From Eustoma russellianum (lineage: Eukaryota > Streptophyta > Magnoliopsida > Gentianales > Gentianaceae): 64,000 nt of DNA. Shown here in pieces: positions 20,399-32,309 of the stretch (positions are counted from its first letter, which is position 1; each line of letters opens with the position of its first letter). The stretch spans positions 1,211,832-1,275,831 of the forward strand of contig AP025054.1 in NCBI GenBank assembly GCA_036186865.1. The letters are read 5' to 3'. The position numbers and the translations under genes are program-made. Below the pieces are notes generated by a model that saw only the letters and a program-made list of their open reading frames with translations, was not told the DNA's origin and searched no databases.

Positions 20399-23201
20399 AT
20401 GAGAGGGGAAGAAGAGGTTCTGATGAGAATTGTCTTTGAGGCCATTTGATCAATGTTTAGAGGCAACAGGGTGCACGTTGGAACCTTTTTTTCTATGTTT
20501 GAATTTTCCTAGCAATTGATCTTGTCTTGGAGATATCAAGGAAGTAGCAATTGATCTTGTCTTGGAGATATAAAGGAAGTGAATAAGAGAATAGTGGGGG
20601 CAAAAACACCAAGGGTTAAGAATGGCGTGAACGTCTTACTTGCATACAACAGAAGGCTGCTGAGTAAGGGTAAGTGGCGGTGGAGTAAAAAGGAAGGAAG
20701 AAAAACATGGAGGTTGAGGTGGCGGTGGAGATGGTGATGGGAAATGGGGTCCACACGGGGTTTAGTTAAATGAAAGGGTTGAGTGTTTAGATGACACGTG
20801 TGAGCGGTTGGTTGGTTAAATTTTTATTGGAAAGATAATAAAAAAAACGTTAATTTTGGAGAAAAACCGTTTTGAGCTTTGATATGATATTGGATATGGT
20901 TTTTGGTAGATGAGATCTACTTTCAGAGTTTTGCATTTATCAAAATCTTTGCTAGGGTATAAGAGTAGTCTTATTGAATGCTTTGGTTTAAAAATTATTA
21001 CTATGATGAAAATTTTAGCAAGTACTAAATTGAAAATAAGTACAGATGAAAACATTTGATAAATGTGAAAATAAGAATTAAACAATAAATGTGAAAATAA
21101 GAATTAAGCATACTCCAATGAATATGTTCAATTAATGAAAATCTTTTGGGTGAATTGACTATATAGAATTTTTTCCAATTTCAAGGTAGTTGGGTGGTTG
21201 TATCAGTTAGATGGGTTTGCATATGAGATTGCTAACCTCACTGCAGACGATGGTTGCAATTATTGGCTTATTCGTCACCTGGGGCCCATTTATGTTTTTG
21301 TCGATTCTCTGATATCTCCGATTGATTGATGTCTTAAAACTTTTATTTCAATAACATGATTAAAAACAAACAGTATTTCTTTTAGTCGTTCCAAATTTTA
21401 GAAAAAAAATGCACATCAAATCTAATTTTAGTAACAAAAAATATGTGCTTTCAGGGGATACTATGAAGACTGTAATTTTATGTCACGGTGTCCATGTGCT
21501 TTATCTGAATCATGTGTTGAAATCAATAAAACAACAAACAACAACAATAATCATACCAAATATATACTAATAACAGTAAAAACTACCGTTAAGATCTGGA
21601 TATTAGGATATGATGAAAGGTAGTTAAATAATAATTCTATGCCAGGAGAGTTGAATGCAATAAAACAAAAAAATGAATAGGTGAAGACGGGTGAGAAAAT
21701 TTGATCGGATGGGACGTTAGTCACATGCGTTACAAGCGGGTAGTTGTTGAGAAAATTTGATAAGACCGCATATATATTAATTCTAAGGAAATGATAATAA
21801 TGATTTATATTTTGTATATCACCAAATTCAATGATTAAACACAACAACTGCATGATATGACTTTTTTTTTTTATCCTTACATCTGTATTCACGTGGAGAT
21901 TCCTAAGGAAACAGTAACAGAAAAATAAATAACGATGTATAATGGAAACACGAGGAAGCAACGTCAACCCCGCCACATCCATAGGCGAGTTCGTGTGACT
22001 GCCACAAGTCGCGTTTATTTTAGGTGCATCAAACATCTTCTTCTTCCAATCTTTGATATACAAAAGAATATCCATTAGCACTTTGGATTTTTTTTTTATT
22101 TTTCAATTTTTTTGGTTCCTTTTATTTGTACGATGGAGAAATAACTGGGAAAGGAATTCATGGGCGGAAATTATCAATACCGTAATTAAGTGTTAAAGCT
22201 ACTAAACACTACATGCAAAAAAGGATAAGATTAATAAAATAAAATAAAATGAAAATTTTATTTTGTAGTCACTTAATCATGATTATGATCATCAATAAAA
22301 AAAATAGATGTAAGGAAAGAAATGTCACGTCATGCAGTTGTGTTTAATTTGATGGACTACTCAACATGTGTATTTTTACTGTTCTATTACTAACTATTAA
22401 TGCAAATTCTCTATCTTGATATTGTCTACATGTCATTCATCCTTTCCAAACTCTGGATATATTGGATATGATTGATTGATATTACTAACTATTAAAATGT
22501 CTAGTCGGCTATGATAAAAAAAATTTTAGTCTAATTTTGTGATGTTAGATCATATAAACTCAAGAGATGTTAGGTCATACTGTGCAAATCTTTATGATTT
22601 AATATTTGAAGACTGATAACTATTTTGTGAGTATAAACAAAGAACAACAAATACATTACCTAATTGTTTTAGGCCTCCCGCCTATAGCGGAGTATAGAAG
22701 ATTAAATGTATATAACTATATCTATATGTTAGAAACAGAAGTTTCTCATGGTCTTTAATGAAAATTGCGTCAAACTCTGTCGATGCTATTTTACGATATA
22801 AAAAACAAATCATTTTGCTTTATTTCATTATATTTCAATCAATTGGTTATGCTGTCCAAGTTGATTTCTATCTGATCTGGTGGTTGGCCGTGAATAGACA
22901 TTGATTTTTCCTAACACAAAAAAAAAAAGTCAGAAAGAAAGAGCTACTAAATAAAATAAAGAATCAACGACACAATAAAATAATCACACAAACACATTTA
23001 CATATCAAATAGTAAAAAGAATAAAATAATAACAAGCAAAAAATGATGATTAATCATAAGAAAAAGCCGAAGTGCATGATTAGGTAGATTGTAACCTTAA
23101 GTTCCCATTCACTGGATAGTCAAATCCACTCCGAAGTTCCTCCGTCAGACTGCGTCCACTGTTCGCAGGGAAGGATCAGTTGAAAGAACACAAAGAAGAA
23201 G
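20399..23201. other. Intergenic region upstream of cytochrome b561
   Basis: It contains a perfect-to-near-perfect 35-bp tandem pair at 20511-20545 and 20546-20580 (AGCAATTGATCTTGTCTTGG repeated), a short AATAAATGTGAAAATAAGAA pair near 21070-21105, and a SINE-like repeat at about 22670-22860. A 176-codon minus-strand frame at 21551-22081 is AT-rich and matches nothing I know; I do not call it a gene. The last ~100 bp should hold the promoter and 5' leader of the next gene, but no clear TATA box was identified. Confidence 0.5.
22670..22860 (+). repeat. Dispersed SINE-like repeat, copy 1
   Basis: It reads GGCCTCCCGCCTATAGCGGA, then TATCTATATGTTAGAAACAG, then AATGAAAATTGCGTCAAACT and TTTTGCTTTATTTCATTATA. 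It shares this order with copies at about 33505-33660, 34280-34411 (reverse), 38835-38930 and 54598-54660. Confidence 0.6.
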
Positions 23202-26025
23202 ATGGCTTTGGGGATAAAGGCGGTACCTTTGGCCGTGATAACACAGATTTTGGGTGTCGTGGGAGCTGTTTTAGTCCTGACATGGAACATCAGCTTCAGG
23301 GGCGGGTTGGCCTGGGAAGCCACCAACAAAGGCCTCATCTTCAATGTCAGTCTTCTCTTTCCTCTAGCTCCCTTTACATGTATTTTTCAGCTTCTTCCAT
23401 CAATTTTTGTCTTCTAGATCTACCGACATGTCATGTAGTGCTCTGGTTTAAATGTCATCCCAAAAAAGAAAAAGAAAAAACTATGTTGGGTAATTTTTGT
23501 CTAACTTACGCTTGTAAAGTTTTAATTTTGTTAAATGTGTTGGCGTTGACTTGTGTTTGAGGATGTTCTTCTCTCCAGAATGCTGTAGTCAGCACTGTTG
23601 ACTTGTATTTATTTTTTTCTTCTGTATCTGTTTGCACTTTTGATCGTTTTTTCTAGAGGAGAACAAGATAGTGAGTTATCATTTTTTGAGATCAGAAACA
23701 TGCTGTGTATTAATGAAGTTAACTGTTACTTTCTTGGTGAATCCAATCGTGTTTTCAGGTCACTGATTTTCCTCTTACAGTCTATATATGGAAGTTGATT
23801 TGCTTAAAGTGGGGATCTGTATTTTGCTTTGCTGTAGAGTAAAATTAAGTTCATGTATTGGTGCCACATTTGTGTTTGCTTAAATATCCATGCTAGAGTA
23901 CCAGACGACTCTTAAGGGATCCACAATTTTATGTTCTTATTGCTTATTAACATGGAGTACCCCTTGATTTGCTTTAATTGGTTTCTTTGAATATTAAATT
24001 CTAGCCAATTTTTGTTGCTATACACATTTCTTCACATTTACACCCTCCTTGTTGTAAGTTTTTTTTTTCTCCCCCTTCTGGTCCTCTTGATTCTCCACAT
24101 GGATCGTAATTTCGTTATAAATCTTCTCATAGTTTTACTCTTGAGTCAGTACATTCTCACTATTATCTTTATGGTCAATTGTTTGAAATCTCTTTGTTGG
24201 ATGGCTAATTTGACTTGTTGCTGTTGCTCACGGGAAGCTAACAGATTCTATAGACATGGTAAAAGGGATCCTTGCTGTATGTTGAGAGATGAACTTTGAT
24301 ATATACCTTTTCTTTTGTAAGTTAAATTTTCATTCATAGCCAAATAGACGTACTTTACAAAGATGTCCTGCGCAAACATGAGCTTAACTTGGAGCTATAG
24401 GTGACTTACAGATAGCTATAGGTACTAGCGCCAATCTTTACGAAAGATTGCCCAAAAGTGAATTTAGTTTCAGCATAAGCAATCAAAATACAGCTGAAAT
24501 GGAGGTGGACAGCTATCTTATATCCAGCTAGTACAAAATAGCCATGTTATAGACAGTAACAAGGGGTGGATTAAAAGACACAAAAAGACAAGGGGTAGAT
24601 CTAAATAAAAGTAGCCAATCTGCTTGACTGGGTAAAATCCCGAGGTGGACTTGGAGATGACCGTCAATGGATGTGAATGTTACCGACAATAAATGTCAAT
24701 TGCTATTATCAAGGATATAATCCTTTCCAGACTCTCCGTTCTGAGTATTTGATAAGTTTAGGTGAATATGTGATTTCAGAGGAAAATATGACTGCCAGAC
24801 CTTATAGTCTTGCTTTTGCTCCAGATTCACCCAGTTCTGATGATGATTGGCTTGGTCATAATTGGGGGTGAAGGTATTCTCTTTTCCCATTATGATACTG
24901 ATCTAACACTGACATCGAAAGTCGTGTGCTTGTTTCCACTTTCCATATGCTAAATGAGCTTAACAATATTCCATGCACTTTTTGTACTGCAGCCATTATA
25001 AGTTATAAAGCTCTGTCCCTTGCAAAGGAACAGAAGAAGATTATCCATCTAGTTTTGCACGCTATTGCTCTTATACTTGGTTCTATTGGAGTATATACCG
25101 CATTCAAGTACCACAATGAAAGCAACATTGCCAATCTTTACAGTCTGCACTCTTGGCTTGGAATCGGGACTATCGTTCTCTATGGCATTCAGGTAAAATT
25201 CCTTACATTCACTCAAGGCCTGTTGCTTCTTATTTTTTCAGGGTGACTATGGACAGATCATGGTGTTATCCCACCTGTTTCTCTCTGCAGACAATGTAGA
25301 TAACATTGTGATTGTTCTATGTTTCACCTTGCTTGCTTCCATTTTATAGAACTAGTTAATTGTGTAGTTCTACACCTACACAGAAATAGTCTGTCAGTTG
25401 GTCAAAAGTCCTGGCTCTCAGCTTTATCCAGGCATATGTATTTGAAACAGTGGATTTCATCGTGAAATTATAACATGAAAACAGGATCATGAACGACCTA
25501 GACCAATGAGGGAAAAGAGGGAGTGCATAGATACAATTTTTTTCACTTTCTCTTTCATTTATTGATCTATATCATTTACTTTACTGTTTTTACTTTATAA
25601 TTTCACAATGAAAAACATTATTCTTTAGAACATGGTTTTTACAATCCAACATACTGCGTTCATGAATTCCATTATGACTTGGTACTGATGGATGGACTTG
25701 TGTGGTCCTCATGCTCCATTTGCAGTGGATTTATGGTCTGGTGGTGTTCTTCTACCCTGGGGGTACATCGGAGATTAAGCAGGCGTCCCTTCCGTGGCAT
25801 GTTATTTTCGGGTTTATTGTGTATGCTCTGGTTGTTGGCACTGCAGCTTCAGGGTACCTGGAGAAGCTGACCTTCCTCGAGAGCGGTGGACTAGCAAAGT
25901 ATGGAACAGAGGCCCTTCTGGTGAACTTCACTGCTATTACCACAATATTGTTTGGGATCTTTGTCTTCTTAACAGTCCTCTCTCAGCCTGTTGTCCAGGA
26001 TGAGTTCAGTTACAGTGCTATTTGA
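23202..26025 (+). CDS. CYB561: Transmembrane ascorbate ferrireductase (plant cytochrome b561), 4 exons, 230 aa
   Basis: This is a di-heme membrane protein that moves electrons from cytosolic ascorbate across the tonoplast to monodehydroascorbate or ferric chelates. The exons are 23202-23345, 24825-24873, 24993-25192 and 25726-26025, all with GT..AG borders and matching phases. The joined protein starts MALGIKAVPLAVITQILGVV and has six hydrophobic segments. FRGGLAWEATNKGLIFN in exon 1 is a family signature. The four heme-ligand histidines expected in the family are present at about H50 (IHPVLM), H83 (KKIIHLVLH), H117 (YSLHSW) and H156 (LPWHVIFG). Exon 2 is only 49 bp and is easy to miss. Length matches the family (about 230 aa). 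It appears intact, with no transposon in its exons. It is most like the tonoplast CYB561A type; exact paralogue is uncertain. Confidence 0.93.
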
Positions 26026-27096
26026 TTCGACGGTTTATCGCGATTATAACTTCATTGCCACGTACATGTAATACTATCCTGGACGGTCTTTAATGTGTAG
26101 CTTCATGGTGGATGGTGTTTTAAGTTCAGAATAATGGCGTATGCTCAAAGGTATTGTGTGCTACATTTGTTATTTCTATGGAGCTTTTGGAAGAACATGG
26201 TTCTAAATACAAATTTTTAGAACTGATCTTTTATGTATTTAGCAGAGCATAAATTGTGCAGTGTCCTGTAAAATGGTATCTGACTACATGTATTCTCTGA
26301 AACATTGATCTTTGTTATAGAGAATCTCCTTTCACAACGTCATCAAATCAATCAACCATTGTTTCTCAGTTTATTTCAAGATCTTATATCTATAAAATGA
26401 ATAAATAAATGTGGATATCTTTGTTAGTGCGTTTGGATATTTTTAAGGGTGTGGGCTCTTTGTTTATGACCTCTCTCAACTTAGGAGGCCGTTTAACTTC
26501 TGATTTTCATCCTCCACAATACTCTTTGGGGCTGAGACGTTGAAGGCTCTCAATGTCAGGATGTGGTCTTTTGGTCCAAGATATTTTTAAGCGTGAGGAT
26601 GGTAAGCTTTGGCTGTACGTTCATAACGGCAAACGCTATCAAATATGGTGGGATACTTGGACCTAGCTATATTGGTGCTGTCTTCTTGTATCTTAGGCCA
26701 CGAACTTTTACTTTGATCAAGACAAGAAGTATGGGTAACTCATGATCCTATTAACTGTTTGCTACATCATAAAGACAACCAACTAAGCACGCAACCATGT
26801 TAATAAGTGTTGGATGTATATAATTATAATTTTACAATATCTATGATGTAGGATGTCCTTCATTTAAAAATTGATAACTAATAAATACACACGTTATTTA
26901 TAAATACATGTCTTTTTATTTGATCAATTGTTAAGAATGTATCTTTAGATAAAACGAATAGTGTAAAAATGACAAGATGTATTTTTCAAAAAATATAAGA
27001 ACATACTTTTAATGCAACAAAACTGATTTAACTCCAGTTTTTCTTGCATAGAACATTTGATTCGAGGCTGGTGATTACGAGATGAGATCTCTTCAA
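26026..27096. other. Intergenic region between cytochrome b561 and remorin
   Basis: The first few hundred bases are the likely 3' UTR of the cytochrome b561 gene. The segment 26430-26760 looks less AT-rich but has no recognisable coding. The rest is AT-rich. A 26-bp near-repeat ATTACGAGATGAGATCTCTT starts at about 27074 and again at about 27120, next to the promoter element described separately. Confidence 0.4.
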
Positions 27097-27352
27097 CCAT
27101 ATGCAGTTAGTAGTACACAATTACGAGATGAGATCTCTTCAACCAATTTTTCTCACTCCATTCATTACCGCGTGACACGTGGCATCAGAGTGGAGTAGTG
27201 AGGCTGTATGCAGGTGACCTTAATCTAACTTCACCATTCATCTCTGCTGCCACGTGTCGTACGGTGATACATTAGGTGAGAAATTTGGAGTGAGCGGACC
27301 CCGCCAAGTACCAGAATCTCCTTTCCATATGCAGTTGGTAGTACACAATTAC
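27097..27352. mobile_element. Imperfect hairpin (MITE-like) element flanked by 28-bp direct repeats in the remorin promoter
   Basis: CCATATGCAGTTAGTAGTAC at 27097 recurs as CCATATGCAGTTGGTAGTAC at 27325, and the full 28-bp units have one mismatch. Between them, 27147-27190 (TTTCTCACTCCATTCATTAC..GACACGTGGC) pairs imperfectly with the reverse of 27241-27296. A similar arrangement exists at 53807-54018. The long direct repeats are unusual for a MITE and could be a tandem duplication rather than a target-site duplication. Confidence 0.5.
27174..27258. promoter_or_regulatory. Paired G-box/ABRE motifs upstream of remorin
   Basis: GACACGTGGC at 27174-27183 and the inverted GCCACGTGTC at 27249-27258 lie about 310 and 230 bp upstream of the remorin start codon. 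ACACGTGGC is the classic binding core for bZIP (ABF/ABI5, HY5) and bHLH factors. Both motifs sit inside the arms of the hairpin element. Function is not shown by sequence alone. Confidence 0.55.
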
Positions 27353-27484
27353 ATACGCATCTGTCTCTCCCCCTCCATTTCAAGCCTTTTTTTTGCCACC
27401 GATATCTTTTCTTTCTGTTTCTTCTTTTTTCATTCATTTCTCTCTCTCCATCAAGTGTTTCTTTATCTACATAGTTATTAACTC

Positions 27485-30400
27485 ATGGGAGAAGTTGAAG
27501 CCAAGAAAGTAGAACCTGAGGCCACCATCCCTTCCGACCCTCCGCCGGCTCCGGCCCCAGAAACTACACCACCAGCTCCTAAAGAAGCCACCGAAGAGAA
27601 ACCAGTGATCGCACCACCACCACCTCCTCCACCAGCTGAAGAGAAACCTGACGATTCCAAAGCTCTTGTTCTTGTCGAAAGTAAGTTTTACATTTTAGCT
27701 GTGAGTTTAGAGTAACATTTACTGTTTAGCGGTGAATTTCGCGTAAATACTCGAGAATTTCTCAGGTCCTGCTCTGCTTTTAGGTTCCTCGTCGGTTCTC
27801 TTGTAGCTTATAGGTTTTCCTTGTCTTCTAAAAACTTGATTCTGCTATTAACTATATGTGTAGCATAATTAGCTATGAAGAAGATTGAGATGAATTGTAA
27901 TTACTGTAGTTGGCTAATCTTCCATCCGTCCCTTCGGGACATCCGATAAAATTGGAAGGATAGGGAGAAGATTAGCATGGCCCTTTGCAAGGATGACAGG
28001 CACAAATCGAGAAATGGTTTATACCCCCCACCCCCCCCCCCCCCAAAAAAAAAAAAAAAAATCTCCTAAAGCAAGTGTGTGCCAGCTTATGCACCTAGTT
28101 GCACAGCAGATCCTAAGATTTTTTTTAATTATTATTTTTTTCTTTGCTTGAAGCTCCCCACGAATAACCAATTTGTCTAGCTAGTTAATAGGAGTTATCT
28201 TCATTCCTGATGGAAATTGTAAGATTCATATCCAGAAATTTCTGCCTGGCTTATTGCCTTTTCCTTTCCGAATTATGGCTACTTTTATGACTCTCAAATT
28301 CGCAGTGTGTTCTTGTGCTCGGTATTGATATTGTAGTGTGTTGTATGATTATATTAATAATATCGATAATCTTCCTTGGGAATATGGTGATGGATGGTAA
28401 CTCCAAGAAGTTGATGAATTTTTTTTTGTCAAGACTCAAGAGCATGTGATACATAAATTTAGCCGAGTCCTCTGTGGTTTCGTTTCAAATTTAAAAAAAA
28501 AAAAATTGGGAAGGAGTCAGGATCCTAGGATACATGAAATGCTATGCTAGACCTAAAGGTTTTTCGCTGGGTTTATTCCATTTATTGTTGTCTTTAGTTA
28601 TTGTTAGTTATAGATTTCCTTTAGATAAACTGATGCTTCTCATTCGTTTAGGCCATGTCTGTTTTCTGGTCCAGCGTGCCGAACTTTCCAAAAATTAGCA
28701 TCTCAAGGAACTATTTGGTCATATGAATAACAAAAAGCAGTGCAAAAAGATCTAAAACAGAGGAAACTTTTATAGTTCTCTGGTGGATTTTGTGGAAGGA
28801 GTTTATGACATCTCAAACTCCTTCAATCTTATTTTAACATGGAGAGAAAATGTCTTGAATTTATTTGCAATTGAGCTAGTCCCTCTTGCTTCTCTAATTT
28901 GTACTTCCGTCTGCACCTATGGCAGAAACACCAGCAAAAGCCGTTGAAGAGAAGCCCCTTGAGGGGTCTATAAACAGAGGTAATCTATCCTTCATCAGGA
29001 TGTTGATTTTCTTGCTTCTAAGAAGTAGAAGATGTAGGAATTTAGCATTGAACGGTGTATTGAATGAAGACTAACAAAATATGAGGAAGTTGAGAATCAA
29101 TCGTTGAAGGGTGAAGGAAATTCTTTTATTCATCTTCACACACTTGAAAACCTTTGTACAATGAATCATCAAATATATAGGAAGTGAGAATCTTCCTTTA
29201 TCTTATGCAGTATTAATCTTACTCTGCTATTACAACGGTAACATACATTAGCCAAACGGCTATTTTGCAGGGAGTTGACAGTATGTCAACATCTCATAGA
29301 TATAAACACATTTGTCTAGTTATATACAAATATTCTATAGAAGAAAAGGACGATCTGCTAGTTAAGTCAATGATTGGCTTACACTGATCTATCTGCAGAT
29401 GCTGTGTTGGCTACCGTTGCAACGAAGAAGAGGGAGTCATTAGTTAAAGCATGGGAAGAAAGTGAGAAATCCAAAGCTGAAAACAAGTAAGACTTGTTTC
29501 TTTCTCATCTAGCTCACTCTACAAAGGTTGAAGTTGATTCAATAAATTTTTCAGTTGCTCCTTTCTCCCCCTGTTTTGAGCATGTACCAGTCTTTGCTAC
29601 TTCTTTGCAATGTTTTCTTAAATCATATCAAGTAGTTAGGACAAGTCACTGGGCATTCATTATTTTAATCTTCTACCTATAAATCCACAATGAAAAGTTT
29701 TTACAACTATGCAGATTGAGAAAATACGGATGCAGAGCAAGTTGAACAAAAAAAGAATGTGAAAATAAATGCCACTCATGTCTCACAACCAGATCTTGAT
29801 TTGACTCTGAATTTAGATAATACACCAGAAAGGATTACGAAATTTTTCATTTTTGAAAATCATAAAGTTAATAAATACTTGGTTGATTTATGTTGACTGA
29901 ATTTTCCCTGAAAATGTACAACAGAGCTCAGAAAAAGATATCATCAATTTTAGCATGGGAAAATAGCAAGAAGGCCGGTATAGAGGCTGAACTCAGACAA
30001 ATGGAGGTAAGAAAATTTTGTTGCTTCTCCATGTGACTTTTTTATGGTTTCCTAATTTCCTATGTGGTCATTATATCTTCTTGTAAAGTAAACTTCCTGG
30101 CATTCTTAGAAACTGGAGAAGTTCTCTATTCAATATTTATTTCACTTGCCACTTGGTTTTATATTACATCTATGTTCTGTGTGTTGGAGAATTTAAGGTT
30201 GGGCTTTGGCCCATCGTTGGAGATTGAAGATTTGGGCTTCGGCCCGTTAATGAAAGTTGCAAAACTTGGTTGTGCAACGTACTATGAGCTTAATGGATCC
30301 TTAACGAGTAGTTAATGTTAGGATGTGATCTCACTCAATTATGTATTGTGTGAATGTAAAATTAATGCTCAAAGTAGATGGAAATGTTGTTAATAGGTGA

Positions 30401-31590
30401 CGTGTCACCCGTGTGGAGGAATGCCACGTTGGAGGGGTCCATGTGGCGTAAGAAGGCATCTGACGGACATCGATCGATGACATCGATCGATCGATGTCAC
30501 TTCGATCGATCGATGTCATCGATCGAAGTGGATCAGAGGACTTCGATCTCTTGGTAGATCGATCTAAGTCAATCAGAGGACATCGATCGATCACTTCGAT
30601 CGATCAATGTCACTTAGATCGATCAAGTTGATCGAATGAAGTGCTCAGTCAGACATCAGTCGATCACATCGATCGATCGATGTCACTTCGATCGATCGAT
30701 GTGATTGATCGAAGTCTGACAGCGGGCAGAATCATTTTGATTGTGCGGTTAGGTTTCAAACTTGAAACTAACATTATCCTCCGGTTTAAAATAAGATCAG
30801 TCTGTTATGATCTAATGGTGGCAGGAAAGATAGCTTTGATCTAACGGCCGAGATTTAAACTGTCTTAACCGCTTAACCGAATATGGTTTCCATCTAACGG
30901 TCCAGGTTTAAACCTGTTAATCTATCTTCGATCTAAAGACTGAGATTAAATCTTCCTAATCTAGATAGGAGGTTTTAATCTAACGGTCTAAATCAAACTT
31001 CGGTTTTGATCCAACGGTCACGGTACCTTGTCCTCCAACCGACTCCCCTATATAAAGAGTGCTAAGGGTGCAATCATTTACACACCTTAAGCTCTTAGCA
31101 TTCTCAAAAGCATTTTGCATTCATAGCACGTGAGTCTTGCATATCGTCCGGGAGAAGTCAGGACACTCTAGAGTTCGAAGGAGTTCAAGTTCAGCAGTGC
31201 CGCTCAACTGAACAGGTACCCGTTGTATCCTGGGAGACGATTGCTCACACCGGTTGGGCACAGTATACCGGAGCAATACGTCTTAAGGACAAAGTCTTTG
31301 ACTCGCCCCGGGTTTGATTTATTTTGGTGTTTCATATGCACACAGTGTACGACTGCGTCTTGGTACATGATTGATTGTGCTAACACTGTGTACAGGAAAA
31401 ACTAGAGAAACAAAAGGCGGAATATGTAGAGAAGCTGAAAAACAAGATCGCTCTCATACACAAGGCTGCTGAAGATAAGAGGGCTGGCATTGAAGCTAGA
31501 CGTGGAGAAGATCTCCTCAAGGCAGAGGAGACGGCCGCAAAATATCGCGCCACTGGTACCGGTCCAAAGAAACTACTTGGTTGTTTCTGA
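27485..31590 (+). CDS. Remorin (group 1 type), 5 exons, 204 aa
   Basis: Remorins are plasma-membrane nanodomain proteins with roles in plasmodesmata, signalling and virus movement. The exons are 27485-27680, 28926-28979, 29399-29486, 29925-30006 and 31396-31590; all phases join correctly. The N-terminal region (residues 1-65) is proline-rich with PPPPPPP, the Remorin_N part. The conserved C-terminal coiled coil includes ESLVKAWEESEKSKAENKAQ, then WENSKKAGIEAELRQMEEKL. It ends YRATGTGPKKLLGCF, with the S-acylation/membrane-anchor cysteine near the end. No frameshift or stop is seen in the exons. The introns carry a U6 retropseudogene (intron 1), a 307-bp solo LTR (intron 2) and a 1.2-kb solo LTR (intron 4). 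The last of these has its end 10 bp from the acceptor and could affect splicing of exon 5. Confidence 0.95.
27928..28061 (+). pseudogene. U6 snRNA retropseudogene in remorin intron 1
   Basis: Nearly the full U6 snRNA is recognisable at 27928-28018: GTCCCTTCGGGACATCCGAT, then AGAAGATTAGCATGGCCC, then AAGGATGACAGGCACAAATC and GAGAAATGG. The essential ACAGAGA box is changed to AGGGAGA, and several stem positions differ. The plant upstream sequence element (TCCCACATCG) and the spaced TATA box are missing. A C tract and then a run of about 17 A (28045-28061) follow, which points to retroposition. It is not expected to be functional. Confidence 0.88.
29028..29344 (-). mobile_element. 307-bp solo LTR in remorin intron 2 with GAAGA target duplication
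   Basis: The LTR runs 29033-29339, from TGTAGGAAT to ATTCTATA (the last bases are mutated from the expected CA). It is flanked by GAAGA at 29028-29032 and 29340-29344. On the reverse strand a TATA-like CCTATATATTTG precedes GAATAAAAGAA, a plausible promoter and polyadenylation signal. It is related to the LTR at 20075-20393, which has the same 5-bp target duplication. Confidence 0.82.
30177..31390. mobile_element. 1.2-kb solo LTR in remorin intron 4 with CTGTG target duplication
   Basis: The LTR runs 30182-31385, from TGTTGGAGAATT to GTGCTAACA, flanked by CTGTG at 30177-30181 and 31386-31390. A TATATAAA box is at about 31049, suggesting plus orientation. The right target copy is followed by only TACAG before exon 5 of remorin, so the insertion pushed the original pyrimidine-rich tract (CATCTATGTTCTGTGTACAG) 1.2 kb away from its acceptor. 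It contains an array of ATCGATCGATGTCA palindromes. Confidence 0.88.
30465..30720. repeat. CGATCG-rich palindromic array inside the 1.2-kb LTR
   Basis: Repeated ATCGATCGATCGATGTCACT and its reverse complement are arranged both head-to-tail and head-to-head, separated by AGAGGACTTCGATC-like spacers. The array could form hairpins or cruciforms. Confidence 0.9.
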
Positions 31591-32309
31591 AACAAATAAC
31601 ATGATCTTTGATTGTAAGTTCAGGCTTATTGGAGTTGCATTTGTAAATTATCTGTTTTCCCCTTCAAAATTTACCTTTCTATTTCATTTTGTTGTATTTT
31701 TTTGGGGTGTCCATGATGTACGTGGTGTGAAATAACTTACAGAGACATAGTGTGCATTCCTACGTGTGTATAACAAATGTACTTTAAAGCAAACATAAAC
31801 TTCATTTATTGGTTGTAGAAATCATGTTCCTTGTTAGCCACTGATTTACTTATCAGCTGTTGGGTACACTTAAGAGAGAAGACATGACATATGAGTTCTG
31901 AACCGAGTAGCTTTGGTCTATGTTGGGGAAATCTGCACCTCAATACCAAATCATATAAAGTCGATCATGTAATCCGTTAGAGCTGGAGAACTCTGGAAAC
32001 TTGTTTATCTGAGAAATCACGATATTACGACAAGCATGCATAATTTTCATTTTACTAAATAAGTGCTGTAAAGGAAGGCCTTGAAACTGGATTGACTTCT
32101 TTGATAACAAACAAAAATGTGACTGCCACAAATACGCACAAAACTGCTCTTGCAACAACCATATTTTGGTTGTTCCCAGGATACTTCTTTCGGTAAACGT
32201 TCTTAGAGCAATTTCATACTATTAGCATAAATATGGTAACTTCTAGATATAAACTCTGAGTGGATGAAGACGAGAGCAAGAGTATAGGATTTCCAAGATT
32301 GCATGGAAG
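31591..32309. other. Convergent 3' flanks of remorin and MYB
   Basis: Only 719 bp separate the stop codons of two convergent genes (remorin +, MYB -). This stretch should hold both 3' UTRs. Nothing else is visible. Confidence 0.5.

Noticed and set aside
21551..22081. 176-codon minus-strand frame
   Set aside because: AT-rich, no recognised motif, no sign of splice-linked exons; not strong enough to call a gene.
30331..30844. Frames containing repeated IDRS/DRSM in the LTR array
   Set aside because: Translations of CGATCG repeats within a solo LTR.
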